A stretch of 64,000 nucleotides of DNA, taken from the NCBI RefSeq assembly GCF_041379945.2, contig NZ_JBFTXJ020000003.1, forward strand, positions 186,001 through 250,000, in the 5' to 3' direction. Made by a program: the position numbers and the translations under genes. This DNA comes from Aneurinibacillus sp. REN35 (GTDB taxonomy: Bacteria > Bacillota > Bacilli > Aneurinibacillales > Aneurinibacillaceae). The notes beneath the pieces are model-generated. The model made no database searches. It saw only the letters and a program-made list of their open reading frames with translations, and was not told the DNA's origin. This document shows, one piece after another, positions 1 through 7,602 of the stretch (position 1 is its first letter; each line of letters begins with the position of its first letter).

Positions 1-180
1 TACATTCAGGCGTTCGCCATCGTTGGACAGGAAATTCCAGGTCGGCTGCGCAAATCGCTCGAAGAGCATAAGGCAGTAGCTATGGCCGTCCGGGATGGGG
101 AAAGTGAGCTAGCGGAGCAGCTTGCAAAAATTCATATTGCCAATTCAAAATCAGCGTACTTAGAGGCGCTAGATACGTAA
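1..180 (+). CDS. GntR-family regulator, C-terminal end only (FCD-type)
   Basis: The window opens inside a reading frame that runs 59 codons to a TAA. The visible protein, with the segment EEHKAVAMAVRDGESELAEQ near its middle, matches the last helices of FCD ligand-binding domains of FadR-subfamily GntR regulators (pattern H-x2-A/I-x2-A-x2-GD-x2-A). The DNA-binding half lies outside the window. A DUF1450 gene follows 28 bases downstream on the same strand. Known for the family: these are usually repressors of catabolic genes that bind short palindromes such as TTGTATACAA. Inference: it may bind the TTGTATACC elements found nearby. The assignment rests on a short C-terminus and is moderately secure. 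Confidence 0.6.
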   Translation, partial: YIQAFAIVGQEIPGRLRKSLEEHKAVAMAVRDGESELAEQLAKIHIANSKSAYLEALDT

Positions 181-208
181 AGGAAGTATCAATAAGGGAG
201 GGTATACA

Positions 209-490
209 ATGAGCAGCAAAATCAAAGTGGAATTCTGCCAGAATAACCTAAACCGTCATGCTTCTTCACGGGACGCCGCAGCGTTCGTGAAGGAGCAGGT
301 TTCAACCAGTATAGTAGATGTGGTGGAAATGAAATGCGGTGGAATTTGTGTTGCTTGCAAGATGAGCCCTTATGCATTGATTGACAAGAAGTATATAACA
401 GCTTTGGATGCGGCCGAATTTTTTGCGCGGTTCAAAAAAGAGCTTGAAAAACAAACAGAGGAAGTCAAAGCTACGAGGAAGGCGATGTAG
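209..490 (+). CDS. DUF1450 family protein (YuzB-like)
   Basis: A 93-residue protein with Cys10 and a cluster Cys43-x3-Cys47-x2-Cys50 followed by a PYAL segment. This is the layout of DUF1450 (YuzB-type) proteins, which resemble a small thioredoxin-like ferredoxin fold. The C-terminus is a charged helix. The start ATG at 209 has a good site (GGGAGG, 195-201). The element GGTATACAA at 201-209 overlaps this start and is the reverse complement of the TTGTATACC element near the ferredoxin gene. The stop is one base before the next start, so it is cotranscribed with the RidA-like gene. Biochemical role unknown; an iron-sulfur or redox role is only suggested by the cysteines. Confidence 0.7.
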   Translation: MSSKIKVEFCQNNLNRHASSRDAAAFVKEQVSTSIVDVVEMKCGGICVACKMSPYALIDKKYITALDAAEFFARFKKELEKQTEEVKATRKAM

Positions 491-491
491 C

Positions 492-1010
492 ATGCGAATT
501 GAAAAAAAGCTCGCTGTCTATGGGATGGTGCTAACGGATAATCCTGAGGTGACAAAGTCGTATGTTACATCCACGGCAGATAAATATCATGTGTATGTCA
601 GCGGAATTCATGTTCACTGTCCGAGTCAGCTGCTATATGAAGGGAATAAGATCGGAAAGCAACTGTCAGTAGAATGGTTGAAGGCATGTGCTCGGCGCAG
701 TATGCTAAACCAACTTAGCATGCTAAAGCGAATTGTGGAAGATCTAGACGCAGTAGATCAGATCATGAAGATTGTATATTACATTAATGGGATAGGTACA
801 AAAGAAGAATGGAGCGAGGTTACAAAAGAGACGACCGCTATCGTTCGCAATGCATTTGGTCAGGTGGGCAGCGACTGTGAGGTATGTATTATTGCACCAG
901 TTCCGCTTGCACCAGGGCAGCCCGTACAAATCGATCTGCTGGCTTCCCTGCCGTCCACGATCCTTCCTAGTCGTACTCGAATATATGAAGGGATAAGAAG
1001 CGGGGTATAA
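492..1010 (+). CDS. RidA/YjgF-like (COG0251) family protein, divergent
   Basis: 172 residues from ATG 492, chosen because GAGGAAGG lies just upstream and the homologous part begins at MRIEKKLAVYGM. The segment from about residue 30 to 155 follows the YjgF/YER057c/UK114 pattern: a YVSGI strand, an Ala/Cys-rich helix ending LNQLSMLKRIV, then LDAV-x5-V-x2-I. The family includes enamine/imine deaminases and 2-aminomuconate deaminases. The arginine that RidA uses to bind its substrate carboxylate is not visible: residues about 135-165 contain no Arg. It may therefore use another substrate or be non-catalytic. It is the last gene of the plus-strand operon and is followed by a hairpin terminator. 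Confidence 0.7.
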   Translation: MRIEKKLAVYGMVLTDNPEVTKSYVTSTADKYHVYVSGIHVHCPSQLLYEGNKIGKQLSVEWLKACARRSMLNQLSMLKRIVEDLDAVDQIMKIVYYINGIGTKEEWSEVTKETTAIVRNAFGQVGSDCEVCIIAPVPLAPGQPVQIDLLASLPSTILPSRTRIYEGIRSGV

Positions 1011-1024
1011 TGAGAGGTATTAAA

Positions 1025-1045
1025 TGGTATACAATATACTAAAAA
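1025..1045. repeat. Left arm of a perfect 21-bp inverted repeat
   Basis: The core GGTATACAATATACT (1026-1040), with T before and AAAAA after, is the exact reverse complement of 3887-3907. The two arms bracket the only minus-strand block in this part of the window (chemoreceptor and aspartate dehydrogenase). It contains the 9-mer GGTATACAA also found at 201-209. Confidence 0.85.
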
Positions 1046-1086
1046 AGCAAGTGCCTTCTTCAGAAAAAGAAAGCGCTTGCTTTTTT
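1041..1086. terminator. Bidirectional terminator between convergent genes
   Basis: AAAAAAGCAAGTGC pairs imperfectly with GCGCTTGCTTTTTT across a short loop. It has A and T tracts on both sides, so it can serve the RidA-like gene (+) and the chemoreceptor gene (-). Confidence 0.8.
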
Positions 1087-1089
1087 ATG

Positions 1090-2781
1090 TTATGCTTTAA
1101 ATCGATTAAGTTCATGCTGAAGTTCTTGTGCCAACTGGCTAAGTGCATCGGAAGCGGCTGTGACCTCTTCAATCGAAGCGAGCTGTTCTTGTGCGGAGGC
1201 TGCAACATTTTGCGTGCCGTTAGCGATGGTGGTGGAGATCGCTACGGATTGTTCGATTGATGAAGCAACTTGGGTAGTGCTGCCCGCAATCGCTTCCGCA
1301 CCGATAGATACGTTCTGTATCTCCTCTACTACACGTTCGACCAGCGTCATAATTCGTGCGAAGGCGGTACCGGCTTCATTGGCTACAGAGGCTCCGACTT
1401 CTACTTCATCGGTACCGCGTTTCATTGCCTGTACAGCCTCTGTGGTGTGCTGTTGAATGCGCGTTATTAACACTGCAATATGTTCTGTTGATTGACGTGA
1501 CTGTTCTGCGAGCTTCCGCACTTCATTAGCCACCACGGCAAAGCCTCGGCCGTGTTCACCCGCGCGTGCAGCTTCAATCGCCGCGTTTAGGGCAAGAAGA
1601 TTCGTCTGATCCGCAATTTGCTTGATTGTTTCGATAATGTTGCCGATTTCCTCCGAACTATTTCCTAGCGTTCGGATGACCTCTCCGGATTCTGCGACCG
1701 ATTGTTGGATGCTCCGCATTTGATCAACTGTTTTCATAAGAACAGCCTGCCCTTGACGCGCTTCCGTGAGCACTTCGGCTGCTGAATTGGATACGGTTGA
1801 CGTCGCTTCAGCAATCTTTTGAATGGCTTCGGTATTTTCTTTGATCGTATGCTGATTTTCCTGTATATTTTTTGCCTGTTGATCCGCTCCGCTTGCCACC
1901 TCTTGAACCGTAGAAGCTACCTGATTAGCCGCTTCTGCTGTCTGTTCTGCACTCGCATACAGTTCTTCTGAGGATGCGGCCACTTGTTCTGACATCGTGT
2001 TTGCTTTTCGAATCAGCGCGCGAATGTTGTGTTTCATTTGATTAAATGCTTCCGCCATATCACCTAATTCATCTTTGTTTTTTATGAATACATCGGACGT
2101 TAGTAAATCACCTGAGGCAATGGTGCGTGCGCTTGTTGCAATGGCACGTACCGGTGTGGAAATAACGTAGCTAATATAAAAGGCGATTAGTCCTCCAAGC
2201 ACAAGGGCTATAATGCATATAATCATAACAATTGCTTCGGCCTTCTGCACGCTGCTGGTTGTAGCTTCACTACCTTGCTGGAGGGTTTGCTGCTGCGCTT
2301 GGCCGAATGTTTTGGCTTTAGCTAAGAATTGTGCTCCTATCACGCTTTCTTTTTCACGAATTAAGCGTACATACTCCTCGGTATTGTTTTGTTTCTTATA
2401 AAAAATAACTTGTTCCGCTACATTGCTGTAAGAAGCTTGAAGACGATTCAATTCGCTAAGTGCAGTTTTGTTATCTGAGGCTATCGTGATGATGGCTAGT
2501 TCTTGAGCAGCTTTTGTATACGCAGCGCGAGCAAGTTCATAGCTTTGCATACTGCTGGCATCCCCGGTCAGCAGATAGGACCTAAGAGAGGCTGATTGTT
2601 CATTGGCAAGGGCAATGAGTCTTTGGACAGTTACAACTTTCTTTACCCGATCATCAATCAGGTTAGAGTAAACGTCATTGGTTGACGAAAGTTGGTAGCT
2701 GGCTATGCCTGCAGCCATTCCCATAACGAAAAGCACGAGTATAAAACCGCTTACAAGTTTTTTCCGTATTGTCATTCGCAT
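1090..2781 (-). CDS. Methyl-accepting chemotaxis protein
   Basis: 563 residues. A transmembrane helix at about 8-28 and a second at about 187-207 enclose an extracytoplasmic helical ligand domain of the 4HB type. A HAMP domain follows, then a long coiled-coil signalling domain with the conserved hairpin [20 protein letters not shown] near residues 390-410. It should sit in the membrane and signal to CheW/CheA. The start is ATG 2781 with AAGGGTG upstream. It lies in a minus-strand pair with aspartate dehydrogenase but has its own promoter-like sequence and is separated from that gene by a terminator. Inference from location: it may sense the compound degraded by the neighbouring genes. Confidence 0.95.
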   Translation of the reverse strand: MRMTIRKKLVSGFILVLFVMGMAAGIASYQLSSTNDVYSNLIDDRVKKVVTVQRLIALANEQSASLRSYLLTGDASSMQSYELARAAYTKAAQELAIITIASDNKTALSELNRLQASYSNVAEQVIFYKKQNNTEEYVRLIREKESVIGAQFLAKAKTFGQAQQQTLQQGSEATTSSVQKAEAIVMIICIIALVLGGLIAFYISYVISTPVRAIATSARTIASGDLLTSDVFIKNKDELGDMAEAFNQMKHNIRALIRKANTMSEQVAASSEELYASAEQTAEAANQVASTVQEVASGADQQAKNIQENQHTIKENTEAIQKIAEATSTVSNSAAEVLTEARQGQAVLMKTVDQMRSIQQSVAESGEVIRTLGNSSEEIGNIIETIKQIADQTNLLALNAAIEAARAGEHGRGFAVVANEVRKLAEQSRQSTEHIAVLITRIQQHTTEAVQAMKRGTDEVEVGASVANEAGTAFARIMTLVERVVEEIQNVSIGAEAIAGSTTQVASSIEQSVAISTTIANGTQNVAASAQEQLASIEEVTAASDALSQLAQELQHELNRFKA

Positions 2782-2833
2782 CTCATCTTCACCCTTTATT
2801 ATGTAATATAAGCAGCAAAAAGGTTGTACGACT

Positions 2834-2842
2834 ATTATATCA
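2834..2842 (-). promoter_or_regulatory. Extended -10 promoter of the chemoreceptor gene
   Basis: On the minus strand this reads TGATATAAT, a perfect TGnTATAAT extended -10, about 52 bases upstream of the chemoreceptor ATG. No good -35 is visible. No sigma-D motif was recognised. Confidence 0.5.
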
Positions 2843-2904
2843 TTTGGATTTAAATAACTATTCTAATTTTACTAGTAAATAAGAATCATTTACAATTAAA
2901 TTAT

Positions 2905-2941
2905 AAAAAAATGGAATGGGATACGGAAGTATCTTCATTCC
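2905..2941 (-). terminator. Terminator of aspartate dehydrogenase gene
   Basis: On the minus strand, GGAATG-n2-GATAC pairs with GTATC-n2-CATTCC and is followed by ATTTTTTTAT, 42 bases past the stop codon. Confidence 0.75.
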
Positions 2942-2982
2942 AAGGAATATATCTGCTGCGTTATATCTTATTTATTATTGAG

Positions 2983-3789
2983 TTATATGCCCATTACAAA
3001 AGGGTCTGTATATTGCCGAAGTACTTTTACAATACTCATAGCGACAATATACCCTGTCTTTGGATTGTCTGCCGAAGGTGTATTCTGTAGCGAAAGTTCA
3101 ATTTTTCCTGCGAAACCCTCGGCAATAATCTGATGTGTATTCAAGGTTAGGGTAGGATCTACATACACTTGCACATGTGTTTGCTCAAAACCAATCCCTG
3201 CTAGACTTAAGGCGGCTGATACATTAACGCTCTCAGGAAATAGAAGAGCCGATTCGCTAGCGTTTCCGCTAAAGATTAATACAGGCTCAGAGACAGAGGC
3301 TAAATCTACTTTCTGCTCCGCGATGGTTCCATACCATGCCGCTGGCGGCTTTCGGGTAATAAGTTCTACCTTATCTACCCCCTCAAGTATCATTGCGCGA
3401 ATTCGGTCCAATCCCCCGATAGCAGCTGAAGGAACGAGCAGTTGTGTTCCATGCTGCGCTGCGGCTGTCTTCAATTGTGTTAATAAAGCAGGGTCTGCTA
3501 GCGCTCCGACACTGGCGACAATAAGGGAGGCGCGCTCTAGTGCTCGCGCTCCATATGCAGCCACCGCATGATGCCCAGCTGTTTCTATAATGATATCTAT
3601 ATCTTGAGCAAAGAAAGTATCTTCATCAGATGTAATGAGACAGGGGGGAGGGAGCTGGTAGTCTCGTGCTTCATCACGAACGAGTGCAGCTTTTAGCTCG
3701 ATTTGTTCTGCATAGCGTCCTGTGCTATAGACAGCGACAGCATGGCCAATTGTGCCAAGTCCAATAATCCCTATTTTAATGCGTTTCAT
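2983..3789 (-). CDS. L-aspartate dehydrogenase (NadX-type)
   Basis: 268 residues. The N-terminus IGIIGLGTIGHAVA is a GxGxxG NAD(P)-binding Rossmann motif. The middle has VPSAAIGGLDRIRA, the conserved substrate-loop region of aspartate dehydrogenases, followed by ITRKPPAAW, typical of the DUF108 C-terminal domain. The enzyme converts aspartate to iminoaspartate/oxaloacetate plus ammonia, or runs in reverse, with NAD(P). The start ATG 3789 has AAGGTGAGC upstream. No nadA or nadC lies nearby, so a catabolic rather than NAD-synthetic role is more likely. It is divergent from the ferredoxin gene, and TTGTATACC operators lie in the shared intergenic region. Confidence 0.85.
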   Translation of the reverse strand: MKRIKIGIIGLGTIGHAVAVYSTGRYAEQIELKAALVRDEARDYQLPPPCLITSDEDTFFAQDIDIIIETAGHHAVAAYGARALERASLIVASVGALADPALLTQLKTAAAQHGTQLLVPSAAIGGLDRIRAMILEGVDKVELITRKPPAAWYGTIAEQKVDLASVSEPVLIFSGNASESALLFPESVNVSAALSLAGIGFEQTHVQVYVDPTLTLNTHQIIAEGFAGKIELSLQNTPSADNPKTGYIVAMSIVKVLRQYTDPFVMGI

Positions 3790-3810
3790 ATGCTCACCTT
3801 CTTATTTGTA

Positions 3811-3832
3811 TTTTGTATACCAAAAAGTATAT
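3811..3832. promoter_or_regulatory. Putative operator TTGTATACC...AGTATAT upstream of aspartate dehydrogenase
   Basis: TTGTATACCAAAAAG at 3813-3827 is repeated exactly at 3898-3912. GTATAC is a palindrome and the following AGTATAT adds a half-site. It lies about 25-45 bases upstream of the aspartate dehydrogenase start. GntR/FadR-type regulators bind sites of this form. Confidence 0.55.
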
Positions 3833-3886
3833 AGGAAAAGAAACATATAAACTAGAATGAAAATGAAAATAGTAAAAAATAATAAA

Positions 3887-3907
3887 TTTTTAGTATATTG
3901 TATACCA
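3887..3907. repeat. Right arm of the perfect 21-bp inverted repeat
   Basis: The core AGTATATTGTATACC (3892-3906) with TTTTT before and A after is the exact reverse complement of 1025-1045. It overlaps the -35 region of the ferredoxin promoter. Confidence 0.85.
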
Positions 3908-3926
3908 AAAAGCAGGAGGGTATGAT
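3898..3926 (+). promoter_or_regulatory. Promoter of the ferredoxin gene with overlapping operator
   Basis: TTGTAT (3898-3903), a 17-base spacer and TATGAT (3921-3926) form a sigma-A type promoter 40 bases before the gene. The TTGTATACC element coincides with the -35, so a bound regulator would block RNA polymerase. Confidence 0.6.
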
Positions 3927-3965
3927 ATAGTATGAATAATTAGAAAAAGAAGGGCAGGGAGCAAA

Positions 3966-4283
3966 ATGAAAACGATTGATTTTAAAACAAGCGGTAAAAT
4001 GATAGAAGTACCGAAAGAATCCAATTTGCTGCGAATGTCCATTCGTTATGAAGGCGGCATTCCGTATAAATGCGGAGGCGGCATTTGCGGTACCTGCGTA
4101 GTTAAAGTAGAAAGCGGCCTTGAAAATTTAAGCAAGGTGAGTAAAAAGGAAACGGAAAAATTAGGTGAAGAGCTAATTGATCAAGGCTATCGCTTGGCCT
4201 GCCAGACATTTGTCGATGGCGATATAGAGTTAAACTGGGACGACAATCCAATTCGTCCAAAACGCAAAGCCGCCGCAAAATAA
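3966..4283 (+). CDS. 2Fe-2S ferredoxin, plant type
   Basis: 105 residues. The cluster motif is Cys-x4-Cys-x2-Cys (YKCGGGICGTC, about residues 37-45) with a distal cysteine in RLACQT near residue 78. This is the standard four-cysteine pattern of plant-type [2Fe-2S] ferredoxins. The tail is short and basic (KRKAAAK). It has an AGGGCAGGGAG ribosome site. It stands alone, with its own regulated promoter, and is divergent from aspartate dehydrogenase. Known relatives feed electrons to oxygenases or, like XylT, reactivate extradiol dioxygenases. Either role would suit an aromatic-catabolism setting, but no oxygenase is present in this window. Confidence 0.9.
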   Translation: MKTIDFKTSGKMIEVPKESNLLRMSIRYEGGIPYKCGGGICGTCVVKVESGLENLSKVSKKETEKLGEELIDQGYRLACQTFVDGDIELNWDDNPIRPKRKAAAK

Positions 4284-4302
4284 ACTGTAATTCGACAACC
4301 TC

Positions 4303-4361
4303 TCCCCCTGTACAGAACGCATAAAAAAAGGGAAAATAATAGCAAACAAAACACAGGGGGA
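4303..4361 (+). promoter_or_regulatory. Inverted repeat that could hide the signal peptidase ribosome site
   Basis: TCCCCCTGT (4303-4311) is a perfect complement of ACAGGGGGA (4353-4361), and the GGGGG is the ribosome-binding site of the GTG start at 4371. Pairing across the 41-base loop would mask it. Confidence 0.4.
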
Positions 4362-4370
4362 TGCGGCACG

Positions 4371-4877
4371 GTGGGAAATCACACGGGAATGGTTCAATGG
4401 AGCAGGTACTTTTTGATTCTCGTCACTGGGCTTGTTATCATACGTATTTTCTTTTTCGCGCCCTATGTCGTAGAAGGGGTTTCGATGTATCCAACCCTTG
4501 CAAACCATGAGCGCATTGTAGTAAACAAGTGGGTCTATTATATGAGAAATCCGAATTATGGCGATGTTATTGTACTTCATGCCAATGATACGGAAGATTA
4601 TATTAAACGGATTATTGGCGTTGAGGGAGATGAATTGGAACTTTTTAACGGCGTACTTTATCGTAACGGCAAGATCGTGGAAGAGCCATATATTAATGAG
4701 ATTACCGTGGGCAATTTCAGCAAGGTGAAAGTACCGCCTGATTCCTATTTTGTCATGGGGGATAATCGGAACCGGAGTATGGATAGCCGAGAGATTGGCT
4801 TTATTTCCAAAAACAGTGTAGTGGGGCGGGCTGAATTTATATTTTATCCGTTTGAGTCCGCCCAGCGGATAAAATAG
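4371..4877 (+). CDS. sipS: Signal peptidase I
   Basis: 168 residues from GTG 4371 (AGGGGG at 4355-4360). One N-terminal transmembrane helix (about 13-30) is followed by the catalytic serine in VEGVSMYPTL (Ser38) and the catalytic lysine in YIKRIIGVEGD (Lys79). The later boxes GDNRNRSMDSR and FYPF are also present. This is the short Bacillus Sip type, which cleaves signal peptides from secreted proteins on the outer face of the membrane. It is a single-gene unit closed by a strong terminator. A later ATG (Met7) is a possible start. Confidence 0.95.
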   Translation: MGNHTGMVQWSRYFLILVTGLVIIRIFFFAPYVVEGVSMYPTLANHERIVVNKWVYYMRNPNYGDVIVLHANDTEDYIKRIIGVEGDELELFNGVLYRNGKIVEEPYINEITVGNFSKVKVPPDSYFVMGDNRNRSMDSREIGFISKNSVVGRAEFIFYPFESAQRIK

Positions 4878-4891
4878 TACACAGGATATAG

Positions 4892-4922
4892 AAAAGGAGG
4901 ATCAGTTTCGATCCTCCTTTTT
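4892..4922. terminator. Bidirectional terminator
   Basis: AAAAGGAGGATC and GATCCTCCTTTT form a 12-bp perfect stem with a loop of about six bases between the convergent sipS and acetyltransferase genes. Confidence 0.85.
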
Positions 4923-4932
4923 GCTATTGAAA

Positions 4933-5382
4933 TTATACTTCTGCATATAGATTTTTTTTCATTTGCGTCCACTTTACTTTGAAAATAAGTTTGCTTTTGG
5001 CACCATAGCCCATCATCCAAAACCCGTATGTTTCATACATGAAACTGGAGAAATGCATTTTTTGCCAGAACAACAGATTCTCCGGTGCGCTCTCAAGGAT
5101 GATTACCCAATGATTTTCTTTTGCATATTCTTTCATAATGGTTACCAGATCCGCTCCGATATTTTTGCCGCGCAGTTTATGGGGAACACGAATCATACCG
5201 AGAAACATTGCTTCATTTTTGTAGTCAAAGAACAAATCGAGCATTACATTGGCAGGCGTCATACCGGCATCGCGCATTTCTTCATCGGTATGGTATAGAA
5301 AATGGTCCTCGCCTTTTTTTTCTAAACGATATGGAATATTATGCGTTTCAAAAACGCGTTCGAAGTCTCGAAAAATGTTCAT
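4933..5382 (-). CDS. GNAT-type acetyltransferase
   Basis: 149 residues from ATG 5382, preferred because AAAGGAAG lies 7 bases upstream. An in-frame extension to 5487 has no comparable site. The segment IRVPHKLRGKNIGADLVTIM (about residues 60-80) is the acetyl-CoA binding R/Q-x2-G-x-G/A region of GNAT folds, and LLFWQKMHF matches the later alpha4/beta strand segment. The substrate cannot be told. It is a single gene, convergent with sipS and divergent from surE. Confidence 0.7.
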   Translation of the reverse strand: MNIFRDFERVFETHNIPYRLEKKGEDHFLYHTDEEMRDAGMTPANVMLDLFFDYKNEAMFLGMIRVPHKLRGKNIGADLVTIMKEYAKENHWVIILESAPENLLFWQKMHFSSFMYETYGFWMMGYGAKSKLIFKVKWTQMKKNLYAEV

Positions 5383-5630
5383 TGTACTTCCTTTCCATCC
5401 ATAGTTTTGCGGCATATCTGGCTGTGAATATGGATTCCTTGAAAATGATTCCTCACTCAATATACATGGATTTTCCTTATGCCGCAAATGCTGTTTTTAA
5501 ATAATTTGTGAACAAAAAGCACATAAGAACAAAGGGAACGCTTACATGAGCAACGGGTGGTATTTTCGTGCTTTTTACATTGGGAACGAGTACAATGGAA
5601 AAAAGAAAACATCGATGTGGAGGATCAAAA

Positions 5631-6422
5631 ATGTACAAAGTGGTAGTGACTAACGACGATGGTATTCACGCATTAGGCATTCATAAGCTCGTTCAATCGC
5701 TTGAGGGACTAGCAGAGATCATTGTTGTAGCTCCAGACACGGAACGAAGTGCAGAAGGACATCGTATTACAGTACGCGAAGGACTGACAGTTAAGCAGGT
5801 TGATTTTCATGGAATGGATCATGTGCAGGCATGGGCTGTGAACGGTACACCTGCCGACTGTGTAAAGATGGCGATTAATGTTATCCTGCAAGAACGCCCA
5901 GACCTTGTGATCTCTGGGATTAATGCCGGGTTGAATCTGGGTAAAGATATTTATTATTCAGGAACTGTAAGCGCAGCACGTGAAGCGGTAATTTATGAAG
6001 TGCCGGCCATTGCAGTTTCTTATGAAAACCATTTCCATAAGGAGGATTTTGGTGAAGTAGAAAAGCTGGTACGTCCTATATGGAAAGAGATCAAGATTCA
6101 TGACATTCCTGTTGACGTTCTTATCAATATTAATATTCCACATATCAAGCAGTCTGAATTAAAGGGAGTCGTTGTTACAGGTCTTGATATTCATCACTAT
6201 CGGGACCGTATTGATGAGAAGCCGGGAATATCCGGTATACAGGAATACTGGCTTGAGCGGGATTATGGTGAGCTGAAGAAGATTAATAATAATGATTACC
6301 ATATGGTTCGTAATGGCTATATTACAATGACGCCTGTTCATATTGATTCTACGGATTATGCATTTCTTAAGAAGATGGAGCAGTGGAATGTCATTAAGAA
6401 GAATGCATCTGAAAAAGAATAA
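5631..6422 (+). CDS. surE: 5'/3'-nucleotidase SurE
   Basis: 263 residues from ATG 5631, preceded by GGAGG at about 5618. The protein begins MYKVVVTNDDGIHALGI; NDDG provides the metal-binding Asp pair of SurE. The APDTERSAEGH loop, the NGTPADCVK motif and the ISGINAGLNLGKDIYYSGTV segment are all conserved SurE elements. SurE is a cytoplasmic divalent-metal nucleoside monophosphate phosphatase. An upstream in-frame ATG at 5568 lacks conserved sequence. The gene is followed 18 bases later by an unknown protein and is probably cotranscribed with it. Confidence 0.95.
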   Translation: MYKVVVTNDDGIHALGIHKLVQSLEGLAEIIVVAPDTERSAEGHRITVREGLTVKQVDFHGMDHVQAWAVNGTPADCVKMAINVILQERPDLVISGINAGLNLGKDIYYSGTVSAAREAVIYEVPAIAVSYENHFHKEDFGEVEKLVRPIWKEIKIHDIPVDVLININIPHIKQSELKGVVVTGLDIHHYRDRIDEKPGISGIQEYWLERDYGELKKINNNDYHMVRNGYITMTPVHIDSTDYAFLKKMEQWNVIKKNASEKE

Positions 6423-6440
6423 AATGAGGTGTTTGACTTA

Positions 6441-7517
6441 ATGGAGGCATGGAGACAAATAAAGCCTGCGGAAGGAATAACAACTACAAACATCGCTCTA
6501 GGAGCAGAGACGATGGGCGAGACGTTAAACCGTCTCGCCTTTCAAGATATATACCGAAGAGTTGGAGAGGACGGGATTATGTATTTTCCCCGTGCGACAG
6601 CTGATGGTGATGTAGAGATATGCATCGTGTATCAAGATATTGATAGCTTCGGAGAGCAAGCAGAAGCTTCGGTTTACTTAGACTTCTCTAAACACCAGCA
6701 TAATTGGATTGCCGTCCTATGGGTGGTAGATGATCCGGAAGATCCGCTTGGTTATCCGCTATCGTTTCAGACGACGGTAGAGACGGATCGTTATTTGGCT
6801 GTACGCTTTTTGGAACAACCGCGTATTTGGGTTCACTATCTTGCAGAGGCGGAAGAGGGCATTATGCATTTGTATTCAGAGGCAATTGCTTTTGATAACG
6901 GTGAGCAAGTGGAACGTGCGGGAGAGATGCTGTTGGCTGCCTACCGCTATGACCCTTCTGTAGAGGAAGCAGAAGACCTGCCTGAGCAGGTAATGAGGGG
7001 TGATGCTCTATCCTATGCATGCCTGAAGGAGAATGGTCTGTCTTTTTATTTTGACTATCGGCTTATGGAGAATCGGTTTGGTGAAGAGGGGGCAAGAGAG
7101 CAGGTGATGGGGGCGATTTATCGCTCTTTATGGATGATGCGCCGTCATCCGAATGCACAGGCGCGCGATGCGGAACTTCTGTTGTGGATTGGAGAGAAGA
7201 GGGGACGAAATCGTGCAGATGAAGAGACGCATCTGCTTGTCGTAACTATGACGCCGCAATTGCTTGATGTGTACCAAATTGTGCATATGAGCGAACTTGA
7301 AGCCAATCCGCTTGCAACGATGCTGATGGCGTTAACGGAATATCAGTACCTTGAAGAAGAACATCCGATTGAACAAGGATACATTCCCATTATTAAATAC
7401 GAATATGGAACGCTTGTGCACATAGAGTGGGAAGAGGAATCCATCTCACGCTTGCATGAAGCGTATCTTGACGCACATCCCGGCCAGGTGTTTAGTCCAT
7501 ACAGGAAGCCGATATAG
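6441..7517 (+). CDS. Unrecognised protein downstream of surE
   Basis: 358 residues if translation starts at ATG 6441 (GAGGTG 9 bases upstream); a GTG at 6429 would add four. I do not recognise the family. It is acidic and apparently soluble: no signal peptide or transmembrane helix is seen. It is rich in Glu, Tyr and Trp, with segments such as NWIAVLWVVDDPEDPLGYPL and IMHLYSEAIAFDNGEQVERA. Two halves may be similar alpha/beta modules, but I see no catalytic motif. Cotranscription with surE (18-base gap) is likely. Confidence 0.6.
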   Translation: MEAWRQIKPAEGITTTNIALGAETMGETLNRLAFQDIYRRVGEDGIMYFPRATADGDVEICIVYQDIDSFGEQAEASVYLDFSKHQHNWIAVLWVVDDPEDPLGYPLSFQTTVETDRYLAVRFLEQPRIWVHYLAEAEEGIMHLYSEAIAFDNGEQVERAGEMLLAAYRYDPSVEEAEDLPEQVMRGDALSYACLKENGLSFYFDYRLMENRFGEEGAREQVMGAIYRSLWMMRRHPNAQARDAELLLWIGEKRGRNRADEETHLLVVTMTPQLLDVYQIVHMSELEANPLATMLMALTEYQYLEEEHPIEQGYIPIIKYEYGTLVHIEWEEESISRLHEAYLDAHPGQVFSPYRKPI

Positions 7518-7602
7518 CGAGCGCCCAAACCATCACGTTAGACTGTCTGGTTTACGGAATTTGTGGTAAGATAATAAAAGAAGGCGAAAGGGAGTGAAAC
7601 CG

